NCBI GenBank assembly: GCA_008501785.1
Contig: QQUD01000885.1
Span: 1 to 6,103, forward strand
Direction of reading: 5' to 3'
Length of the DNA stretch: 6,103 nt
From: Chloroflexota bacterium
Lineage (GTDB): Bacteria > Chloroflexota > Anaerolineae > Promineifilales > Promineifilaceae
Positions within the stretch are counted from its first letter, which is position 1. Each line of letters begins with the position of its first letter. Of this stretch, positions 1-5,082 are shown in pieces. The notes beneath the pieces were generated by a model. That model ran no database searches. It was not told the origin of the DNA and saw only the letters and a program-made list of their open reading frames with translations. The translations under genes were made by a program, and so were the position numbers.

Positions 1-35
1 ATTTGGGGATGGGTAAATAAAGGATTATCACACTG

Positions 36-452
36 TTAAATTTGTGCGGTTTGCCCGGTAAAATCAGGTGATAAAGAAGATAGTGCTGGTTTAGTCAGTA
101 CACGAATTCTCTCGGTCAATGCATGAAGATTAAAAGGTTTTGTCACATAATCGTTTGCACCTAGTTCTTGTGCCAACATTTTTGATTGTGCAGTTGCATG
201 TGCGCTTAACATAATCACCGGAGTGTTTTCATCTCCTAGTTTTTGCCTTAACCATTTTAAAATTTCAAGCCCATCATATCCCGGAAGCGACATGTCCAAC
301 AATATAATATCTGGCGCTTCATTGCCAAGATAATTTATCACATCAACACCATGAAATAGCATGGTTACATCAAAGCCCGCTCGTTTCAAGATCAATCGCA
401 ACAGTTCTGCAATATAGATATCATCATCAACTACCAATACATGTTTTCGCAT
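36..452 (-). CDS. Single-domain (CheY-like) response regulator
   Basis: Predicted cytoplasmic phospho-receiver of a two-component system, 138 residues, essentially one REC domain (about 3-120) plus a short tail, with no DNA-binding or enzymatic output domain. Visible landmarks are the acidic pocket D9-D10-D11, the phospho-acceptor D53 in LLDMSLPGYDG, the switch residue S83 followed by A84, the aromatic switch Y102 and the conserved lysine K105 in TKPF. The start at 452 is chosen because AAAGG lies 6 bases upstream on the minus strand and the domain begins immediately; an in-frame TTG at 485 would add 11 residues without a ribosome site. No histidine kinase is in the window, so the partner and output are unknown. 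It probably signals by protein-protein contact or passes phosphate in a relay. Family assignment is secure; biological role is not. Confidence 0.93.
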   Translation of the reverse strand: MRKHVLVVDDDIYIAELLRLILKRAGFDVTMLFHGVDVINYLGNEAPDIILLDMSLPGYDGLEILKWLRQKLGDENTPVIMLSAHATAQSKMLAQELGANDYVTKPFNLHALTERIRVLTKPALSSLSPDFTGQTAQI

Positions 453-540
453 AGAACACCTTTGAAGGTTAATTGCGAATTTCAATACCAGTACTTCTCT
501 TTACACAATTCTTTTCCTTCGATACCACAGTACCATCAAC

Positions 541-569
541 ATCTTAAAATTGTATATCTAATATCTAAA
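541..569 (-). promoter_or_regulatory. Possible promoter of the response regulator gene
   Basis: Reading the minus strand, TTTAGA (569-564) and TAAGAT (546-541) are separated by 17 bases. The -10 equals the one used by the hrcA promoter. Upstream is a T-rich stretch that could act as an UP element. The -35 matches consensus at only 4 of 6 positions, so this is a weak call in an AT-rich region. It would give a leader of roughly 80 bases. Confidence 0.3.
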
Positions 570-604
570 AAAAATCTAAAAATTTGAGGGAGAAGGTGTA
601 AGAC

Positions 605-643
605 ATCAGATATCAGCTAGAAAGCTGATATCTGATACCTGAT
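605..643. repeat. Palindrome of inverted 7-base units (ATCAGNN)
   Basis: Perfect 14-bp inverted repeat, ATCAGATATCAGCT at 605-618 and its complement at 623-636, with a 4-base loop (AGAA). The arms divide into 7-base units: ATCAGAT and ATCAGCT on the left; AGCTGAT, ATCTGAT and a third unit ACCTGAT (637-643) on the right. It starts 9 bases beyond the stop of the S41 protease gene (minus strand), where a transcript would fold into a hairpin. There is no T-run directly after it on that strand, so it is not a standard intrinsic terminator. It is more likely a dispersed intergenic repeat that may also protect or end the protease mRNA. Confidence 0.8.
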
Positions 644-651
644 TGCTATTC

Positions 652-1875
652 TTATCCTTCACTTTCCACGACAATAGGGGGAATGCTAATAATTTCTTCA
701 CCGCGTAAATAATCAATGGCGGCTTGTAGTTGGGTGTCTTCAAATTCATCGTCAAGTTCAAAGTCAGGCAGCGGGATGAAGTAATCAGGGTCGAGACCAT
801 TTTCGTGAATCCAGGTGCCGCCCGGTGTTAGCCATTGCGCGATTGTGATGCGGACACCACCGCCGTTGCTCAACCCTTGCCATGTCTGCACTGTTCCTTT
901 ACCAAAGGTGGTTTGCCCAATCAGAACGCCTCTTTCCCGGTCTTTAATGGCTCCGGCCAGCAATTCTGATGCGCTGGCACTTCCTTCGTCGATAAGCAGT
1001 ACGAGTGGAACATCTTCAGCAATGCCGTCGTTGGTGGCTGCAAAAATTTCTTCGCTGCCATCTCCAAATCGTTCAATGAGGATATTTCCTTCCGGTAAAA
1101 GTTGGTCGGCAATATCGACGACAGTTTCCAGTGATCCACCTGGATTGCGACGCAGGTCCAAAATCATGCCAGATGGATTTTCAGCTAGAAGCGTTTCTAA
1201 CAAGTCCGCCATCTCATTTTGCGAATCCCCGGCAAAACGGCTGAGACGCACGTAGGCGATGTTTTCTTCAATGATTTCGCCGCGCACGCTGGGCAGCTTG
1301 ATCACATCACGAATGATTTCTACTTCAAATGTTTCGCCGTTACGTTCGATGAGAAGGAGAACGGCCGTTCCCGCCGGACCTCGCACCAACCCAGCCGCAT
1401 CCGATACATCCATGCCCGTCAGTTCCACACCATCGGCAGCCCGTAAAATGTCTCCAGGTAACAATCCGACCCCTTCCGCAGGCGAACCATCAATGGGGGC
1501 AACAATCGTAATATCACCATCAACACTTTCGACCTCCGCACCAATGCCCTGAAATTCACCACTCATGCTGTCGCGCGCCGCTTCTTCGTCTAGGGGAGAC
1601 AGGTATCGGGTATGTTGATCATCTAGCGTTGCCAACATCCCGTCAATTGCTCCTTCAGCGAGCGCCAATTTATCGACTGGTTGTTCGAAGTAGCGATCTT
1701 GAACAAGCGAATAGACTTCAAATAATGGGCTAAATTCATCCGGCAAATTAATATTTGCCGTCGTTGTTCCAAAAACATTGATAGGAGCCACGGGTGACTG
1801 TCCGTAGATATAGCCACTACTAAATCCGATAATTGCTAAAAAGATAATTGATATGGTTGAAATAGTCGATTTCAT
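652..1875 (-). CDS. S41 family C-terminal processing peptidase (CtpA-type)
   Basis: Serine protease of the tail-specific/C-terminal processing family, 407 residues, expected outside the cytoplasmic membrane. Residues 4-24 form a hydrophobic N-terminal signal or anchor with no lipobox. A PDZ domain spans about 106-190 (FQGIGAEV through EIIRD). The peptidase core follows, with LDLRRNPGG at 240-247, S301 in GSASASE as nucleophile, K326 in FGKGTVQ as general base and Q330 completing the set. The 25- and 4-residue spacings match those of B. subtilis CtpB. The start is supported by GGAG five bases upstream of the ATG. Such enzymes clip exposed C termini of envelope or signalling proteins after PDZ binding; the substrate here is unknown. 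The gene lies upstream of the response regulator on the same strand, but the 199-base gap with a palindrome argues against tight co-transcription. No gene symbol is given because several paralogues usually exist. Confidence 0.95.
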   Translation of the reverse strand: MKSTISTISIIFLAIIGFSSGYIYGQSPVAPINVFGTTTANINLPDEFSPLFEVYSLVQDRYFEQPVDKLALAEGAIDGMLATLDDQHTRYLSPLDEEAARDSMSGEFQGIGAEVESVDGDITIVAPIDGSPAEGVGLLPGDILRAADGVELTGMDVSDAAGLVRGPAGTAVLLLIERNGETFEVEIIRDVIKLPSVRGEIIEENIAYVRLSRFAGDSQNEMADLLETLLAENPSGMILDLRRNPGGSLETVVDIADQLLPEGNILIERFGDGSEEIFAATNDGIAEDVPLVLLIDEGSASASELLAGAIKDRERGVLIGQTTFGKGTVQTWQGLSNGGGVRITIAQWLTPGGTWIHENGLDPDYFIPLPDFELDDEFEDTQLQAAIDYLRGEEIISIPPIVVESEG

Positions 1876-1932
1876 TACAACTCCGTCAGAAAAAATAATT
1901 TCATTTGTTTAAATTTAGATATTTGGTTGCAA

Positions 1933-1987
1933 GGGACAAGGTGCAAGTTGCATGGAAGATTTCGCCATGCAACTTGCACCTTGCCCC
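1933..1987. repeat. 55-bp palindrome with 7-base periodicity (NNGCAAG)
   Basis: Arms 1933-1955 and 1965-1987 pair over 23 positions with a single A-C mismatch (1936/1984); the inner 19 bp are perfect, around a 9-base loop. The left arm and the bases before it are built of 7-base units: TTGCAAG (1927), GGACAAG (1934), GTGCAAG (1941) and TTGCATG (1948). The right arm carries the inverse units. It lies 58 bases upstream of the protease start codon. If transcription toward the protease starts near 1987, the hairpin would form the 5' end of that mRNA. Otherwise it reads as a dispersed non-coding repeat. Confidence 0.85.
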
Positions 1988-1993
1988 ACGTTT

Positions 1994-1999
1994 ATTATA
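1994..1999 (-). promoter_or_regulatory. Possible -10 element for the S41 protease gene
   Basis: The minus strand carries a perfect TATAAT at 1999-1994. No recognisable -35 is found 16 to 18 bases upstream and there is no extended TG motif, so the call rests on the -10 alone. It would place the transcript start at about 1987, exactly at the foot of the 55-bp palindrome, giving a leader of about 110 bases. Confidence 0.3.
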
Positions 2000-2049
2000 A
2001 CTCACCTAATTAACCTCATGTTGACGTAGGTTAAGAAATGTCTGAGTAG

Positions 2050-2149
2050 CTAGTACCTCAACTTTACGATTTTGTGGGGTGAATTGGCAATTCGCCCAGA
2101 GTGGCGATTTATCAAATCGCCCTACATTTTTAGAAAGTTACGGTACTAG
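2050..2149. mobile_element. 100-bp MITE-like palindromic element
   Basis: Terminal inverted repeats CTAGTACCTCAACTTT (2050-2065) and AAAGTTACGGTACTAG (2134-2149) match at 14 of 16 positions. The similarity continues without gaps over 36 bases per arm (2050-2085 against 2114-2149), including TGTGGGGTGAATT versus TGTAGGGCGATTT. The centre holds two small hairpins: GGGTGAATT/AATTCGCCC (2077-2097, one G-T pair) and GGCGATTT/AAATCGCC (2103-2121). There is no coding capacity, so any movement would need a transposase supplied elsewhere. CTAG at both ends is itself palindromic, so it could be part of the element or a target duplication. A folding REP-type repeat is the main alternative. Confidence 0.6.
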
Positions 2150-2223
2150 TTGGTTCCAAAGCCGCTGGGTAATTCCGAACGGCACCTAAGCGTAGGGGTT
2201 CCGTTTTGAACCAAATTGCGGCT
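2150..2223 (+). other. Stretch with crossing complementary segments
   Basis: TTGGTTC (2150-2156) complements GAACCAA (2208-2214), and AGCCGC (2160-2165) complements GCGGCT (2218-2223). The two pairings cross, so they are either a pseudoknot or alternatives. Between them AACGG/CCGTT (2178-2182 and 2201-2205) and CCTA/TAGG (2185-2188 and 2193-2196) can stack, and GGTTC at 2197-2201 can compete for GAACC. It matches no riboswitch class I recognise. It overlaps the candidate promoter, so it may be DNA-level or chance structure rather than a leader RNA. Confidence 0.3.
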
Positions 2224-2233
2224 CTGATAGAAT
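2206..2233 (+). promoter_or_regulatory. Candidate promoter of the sugar transferase gene
   Basis: TTGAAC (2206-2211) and TAGAAT (2228-2233) are 16 bases apart, and the -10 is preceded by TGA, giving an extended -10. The -35 matches consensus at 4 of 6 positions. Transcription would begin near 2240 and give a leader of about 65 bases to the ATG at 2307. Confidence 0.45.
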
Positions 2234-2266
2234 ATGGATTGGGATGTTGAGAGCGTGAAAAAATTT

Positions 2267-2288
2267 GGGAGGCATCTATTGAGATGTC
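2267..2288 (+). promoter_or_regulatory. Shine-Dalgarno site abutting a small hairpin
   Basis: GGGAGG (2267-2272) is a strong ribosome site, but it lies 16 bases from the in-frame TTG at 2289 and 34 from the ATG at 2307. A 7-bp stem, GGCATCT (2271-2277) with AGATGTC (2282-2288), one G-T pair and loop ATTG, fills the interval and includes the last two bases of the site. The hairpin could shorten the effective spacing to TTG 2289 or partly hide the ribosome site. Confidence 0.4.
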
Positions 2289-2306
2289 TTGTCCTTTTTA
2301 AATCAT

Positions 2307-3764
2307 ATGAAGACACAGAGAATTCGAACAATTTATTCTATTTCCCTTGTAATTTTGGATGTCATACTGATTTGTGTGGCGTTTGTATTGGCGTATCAAC
2401 TGCGCGTCTCGTTTGATTGGCCGGAGCCGTTGGCAAACCCAATTCTATTATCCAACTATTATAACTTGCTGGTGATACAACTGTTTACAATTATTGCTAG
2501 CTTGTTTGTTTATCGCCAATATTATATTCCGCGTGCGGCCTCTCGTGTGGATCAGATTTATTATGTGTTTACGGCCGTTTCCATTGGCATGATGATGGCA
2601 GTGGCGATTGCCACCTTTGTCTTTAAAGGCAATCAGGTCGTGTTAGACTACCCTCGCGCCATGATTATTTATTCATGGCTGTTGTCGATTGCGTTGCTGG
2701 TGATTGGGCGTGTGCTGCATCAACTCATCCGGTCGTGGCTGCGGATGCGTGGCATTGGCAAAGACCGGCTGTTAATTGTAGGCACGGGGGATATGGCGCA
2801 AGCGATTTTGCAGCGCATTTTATGGTCGCCGTATTTGGGATATGAAGTGATTGGGGTGGTAAACGGCCGTTCTGATACCTCTGACATATTAGGCGTGCCC
2901 GTCATGGGCACGCCCGAAGACTTACCGGATCTCATTGAAGCACACGCCATTGATGAAGTGATCATCGCTATGCCCGAAGAAGGCCACCGTGAAACCGTGC
3001 GCGTTATCTCCTATTGTGAACAAGGTCATGTCTCAATCAAAATTTTCCCCGATGTTTTTCAATTTGTCACAACACAAGCCAGCATTGATCATCTGGGTGG
3101 ATTGCCCTTGCTTTCGGTACGGGATTATGAGTTGCGTGGTTACATGCTGATCTTTAAGCGGCTCATAGATTTTGTGGGTGCTGGCATTGGATTGGTTATC
3201 TTGTCCCCCGCCATGCTAGCAGCAGCAATTATCATTAAACTAGAATCACCTGGCCCCGTATTTTTTGTTCAAGAACGAATGGGCTTAGATGGCAAGCCGT
3301 TTAAAATGCTGAAATTCCGTTCCATGCGCAACGACGCTGAAAAAGATGGTCCTGGTTGGACAACCGATAACGATCCACGACAGACGAAAATAGGGTTATT
3401 TCTGCGCAAATTTGAAATGGATGAGCTGCCTAACTTCATTAATGTTCTGATTGGGGAAATGAGCCTTGTTGGTCCACGACCTGAACAAGCACACTACGTA
3501 GCCCAATTCCGCAACAGCGTACCGCGCTATATGGAACGTCATCACGAAAAAGGTGGCATGACGGGTTGGGCGCAAGTAAATGGTTTGCGTGGCGACACGT
3601 CAATCACAGAACGAACCAAATACGATCTGTGGTATTCTGCAAATTGGTCTATTTTATTAGACCTCAAAATAATTTTACGCACCGTGTGGCAAATCGTCGA
3701 ACGCAAAAATAATGAACGCTCCGATGAGCAAACGCGTCCCATAAAACCTGTCACGATAAAATAA
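2307..3764 (+). CDS. Undecaprenyl-phosphate glucose/galactose-1-phosphate transferase (WcaJ/WbaP type)
   Basis: Membrane enzyme that moves a hexose-1-phosphate from a UDP-sugar to undecaprenyl phosphate, the first step of exopolysaccharide, capsule or O-antigen assembly. It has 485 residues from the ATG at 2307, the usual length for the large form. Four N-terminal membrane segments lie near 8-31, 49-70, 86-106 and 118-136. A Rossmann-like domain follows, with VGTGDMA at 158-164. The C-terminal phosphoglycosyltransferase domain begins near 284 with a membrane-embedded helix containing S300-P301. It carries KFRSM (336-340), the catalytic pair D372-E373 in MDELP, LVGPRPE (387-393) and GWAQVNG (420-426). 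The usual DELPQ is DELPN here. An in-frame TTG at 2289 would add six residues; neither start has a well-placed ribosome site, and ATG is preferred. No glycosyltransferases, flippase or polymerase accompany it. Sugar specificity cannot be read; glucose is the likelier guess. Confidence 0.93.
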   Translation: MKTQRIRTIYSISLVILDVILICVAFVLAYQLRVSFDWPEPLANPILLSNYYNLLVIQLFTIIASLFVYRQYYIPRAASRVDQIYYVFTAVSIGMMMAVAIATFVFKGNQVVLDYPRAMIIYSWLLSIALLVIGRVLHQLIRSWLRMRGIGKDRLLIVGTGDMAQAILQRILWSPYLGYEVIGVVNGRSDTSDILGVPVMGTPEDLPDLIEAHAIDEVIIAMPEEGHRETVRVISYCEQGHVSIKIFPDVFQFVTTQASIDHLGGLPLLSVRDYELRGYMLIFKRLIDFVGAGIGLVILSPAMLAAAIIIKLESPGPVFFVQERMGLDGKPFKMLKFRSMRNDAEKDGPGWTTDNDPRQTKIGLFLRKFEMDELPNFINVLIGEMSLVGPRPEQAHYVAQFRNSVPRYMERHHEKGGMTGWAQVNGLRGDTSITERTKYDLWYSANWSILLDLKIILRTVWQIVERKNNERSDEQTRPIKPVTIK

Positions 3765-3807
3765 TGCTAGGTGCGACGCACTTTCTTCCGTGCGTCGCTC
3801 CTAAGCA
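3765..3807. repeat. Palindromic repeat, copy 1 (TAGGTGCGACGCACTT family)
   Basis: GCGACGCAC (3773-3781) and GTGCGTCGC (3790-3798) form a perfect 9-bp stem with an 8-base loop. After a T-T mismatch the pairing continues with TAGG/CCTA, and after one extra A with TGC/GCA. The left arm is exactly TAGGTGCGACGCACTT (3768-3783), the same unit found between grpE and dnaK. It begins directly after the transferase stop codon, so it can act as a 3' hairpin, but there is no T-run and it is not a typical intrinsic terminator. Confidence 0.75.
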
Positions 3808-3861
3808 TACCAATTTCCCAATACACCTTTCTCTATATACAAAATCTAACGTTGTTCTTAT

Positions 3862-3890
3862 TTGACGCTTAATTTATCGCATGTTAAGAT
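3862..3890 (+). promoter_or_regulatory. Housekeeping promoter of the hrcA-grpE-dnaK operon
   Basis: TTGACG (3862-3867) and TAAGAT (3885-3890) are 17 bases apart, and TGT precedes the -10 as an extended element. The start of transcription should be near 3897, nine bases before CIRCE, so HrcA bound at CIRCE would block RNA polymerase. This is the best promoter in the window. Confidence 0.8.
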
Positions 3891-3905
3891 ATTTGAAGGG
3901 TGCCA

Positions 3906-3932
3906 TTAGCACTTAAATATCAAGAGTGCTAA
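3906..3932 (+). promoter_or_regulatory. CIRCE operator (HrcA binding site)
   Basis: TTAGCACTT (3906-3914), nine spacer bases, GAGTGCTAA (3924-3932). The known consensus is TTAGCACTC-N9-GAGTGCTAA, so 17 of 18 arm bases match; only the innermost base of the left arm differs. It lies 15 bases after the -10 and 85 bases before the hrcA start codon, the expected place for HrcA autoregulation of the operon. Confidence 0.97.
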
Positions 3933-3958
3933 TACCCAAGTAAAAGTAACATCGACTC

Positions 3959-3998
3959 AAAAGACTAGAGTTGGAAAAACTCCTTTCTCTAGTCTTTT
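3959..3998 (+). terminator. Terminator-like hairpin in the hrcA leader
   Basis: AAAAGACTAGAG (3959-3970) and CTCTAGTCTTTT (3987-3998) form a perfect 12-bp stem with a 16-base loop. The 8-bp core GACTAGAG/CTCTAGTC is flanked by four A and four T, the layout of a short bidirectional intrinsic terminator. It lies inside the expected leader, after CIRCE and 19 bases before the hrcA start codon. A weaker competing hairpin, GAGTT/AACTC (3968-3972 and 3978-3982), shares the left side. It may attenuate the operon, end a short CIRCE-led transcript, or be a structured leader that lets read-through occur; the T-run is short. Confidence 0.55.
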
Positions 3999-4017
3999 AC
4001 TGTGTAATATAGGACCT

Positions 4018-5082
4018 ATGTTTCAGCCATTAACGGACCGTCAAGAAAGAATATTGCGCCTGGTAATACGCAGCTATATTGAAACCGGTGCACCAATCGG
4101 CTCAAAAAAGCTGGTTGATGAATTCGAGCTTGATGTTAGTTCGGCGACAGTGCGTAACGAATTGGCTGCATTAGGTGATTTGGGATACTTAATGCAGTTA
4201 CATACCTCTGCAGGTCGGATTCCCACTGAATCAGGTTACCGCTACTTTGTGCAAAAGCTGCTTGGGCAATTTAGCTTGCCTTTGCACGAGCGGAAAATGA
4301 TCCGGCACCAATTCCACCAGGCGCGACTTGACATGAATCAATGGATGCGCTTGGCCGCTGCAATTTTGGCGCGTACATCGCTGGGGGCAAGTTTTGTAAC
4401 GGCCCCTCACCCCCCATCCAATCGTTTTAAACATATTCAGCTCATTTCAACCCAGGGACGATTGGTGTTGATGATTTTGGTCCTTTATGGGGGCGAAGTA
4501 AAGCAGCAGATGTTAACTTTAGCCGAGCCACTAACCCAATCACGATTAAGTTTGGCGGCTGACAAGTTGAATGCATTGTTTGAAAATGCAGATTATAACG
4601 ACGTTCAATCACGCATAAACAACCTGGATACATTGGAATCTGATGTTTCGAAACTGGTTTTGGATATTCTTTATCGGGTAAATCATCGCATGATTAGCGA
4701 TATTTATCGGGATGGATTGAGTAATATTTTAGACCATAAAGGAACGCGGCAGGCGGTACGTGTTCTTGAAGAGCGCACGTTGTTAGCCAATGTGTTGTCT
4801 GAGACGCAGGCAACAGGTGAGTCGGGTGTGCAGGTGGTGATTGGTGGTGACGGCCGTTGGGAAGAGCTGAAAGAATGTACGATTATTTTGTCTCGTTATG
4901 GTGCGATGGATACCATTAGCGGGACTGTCGCTGTGATTGGGCCAACACGAATGCCATACGGCCGTAATGTAGCTGCCGTGCGGTATGTGGCCGATTTAAT
5001 GAGCGGCTTTGTGTATGAATATTTTGTGGAAGATTCCACAGTAACCCCACCCCTTTCTGATGAGGTGAAATTTAGTGAGTGA
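4018..5082 (+). CDS. hrcA: Heat-inducible transcription repressor HrcA
   Basis: Cytoplasmic repressor that binds CIRCE and shuts off chaperone operons; in studied bacteria its folding depends on GroEL, so it is lost when unfolded proteins accumulate. It has 354 residues, normal for the family. The N-terminal winged helix (about 5-80) shows RQERILRLVIRSYIETG, IGSKKL and SSATVRNELAALGDLGYL, followed by the HTSAGRIPTESGYRYFV signature. The middle and C-terminal GAF-like dimerisation region ends with the typical GTVAVIGPTRMPYGRN (302-317). The start fits the family N terminus, but the ribosome site is poor: AGGA at 4011-4014 leaves only three bases before ATG, and ATAGG-A-CCTAT forms a small dyad over the start codon. 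It is first in the operon, behind CIRCE, and overlaps grpE by eight bases. Confidence 0.97.
   Translation: MFQPLTDRQERILRLVIRSYIETGAPIGSKKLVDEFELDVSSATVRNELAALGDLGYLMQLHTSAGRIPTESGYRYFVQKLLGQFSLPLHERKMIRHQFHQARLDMNQWMRLAAAILARTSLGASFVTAPHPPSNRFKHIQLISTQGRLVLMILVLYGGEVKQQMLTLAEPLTQSRLSLAADKLNALFENADYNDVQSRINNLDTLESDVSKLVLDILYRVNHRMISDIYRDGLSNILDHKGTRQAVRVLEERTLLANVLSETQATGESGVQVVIGGDGRWEELKECTIILSRYGAMDTISGTVAVIGPTRMPYGRNVAAVRYVADLMSGFVYEYFVEDSTVTPPLSDEVKFSE

Larger units (their letters stand above)
1876..2306. other. Divergent intergenic region rich in inverted repeats
   Basis: This 430-base gap separates the minus-strand protease from the plus-strand sugar transferase, and no convincing coding sequence is seen in it. 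In order it holds the protease ribosome site (1881-1884), a 55-bp palindrome (1933-1987), a minus-strand TATAAT (1994-1999), a small inverted repeat TTAACCT/AGGTTAA (2010-2016 and 2028-2034), a 100-bp MITE-like element (2050-2149), a stretch with crossing complementary segments (2150-2223), a candidate promoter (2206-2233) and a structured translation start region (2267-2306). Confidence 0.8.

Noticed and set aside
453..485. Upstream TTG extension of the response regulator
   Set aside because: The added 11 residues precede the first beta strand of the receiver domain, and the ribosome site AAAGG lies inside this extension, pointing to ATG 452.
815..1255. 146-codon plus-strand open frame opposite the protease gene
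   Set aside because: Ser/Pro-rich composition with no domain; it is antisense to the strongly conserved S41 core and PDZ. The same applies to the plus-strand frames at 1219-1446 and 1259-1552.
2050..2223. CRISPR array or tRNA gene in the repeat-rich gap
   Set aside because: The repeats are inverted rather than regularly spaced direct copies, and no cloverleaf with T-loop GTTCRANNC and acceptor pairing could be found.
2146..2331. 61-codon minus-strand frame in the divergent gap
   Set aside because: Runs through inverted repeats and the promoter region with no family resemblance.
2234..2416. 60-codon plus-strand frame upstream of and overlapping the sugar transferase
   Set aside because: No ribosome site at its ATG, no recognisable family, and its second half is an out-of-frame reading of the first membrane segment.
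4005..4010. TAATAT as a second promoter for hrcA
   Set aside because: No -35 at 16-18 bases upstream, no proper extended -10, and the ATG follows within eight bases.
3959..4020. RNA thermometer controlling hrcA translation
   Set aside because: The stable stem at 3959-3998 does not include the ribosome site or start codon, and CIRCE already accounts for heat control.
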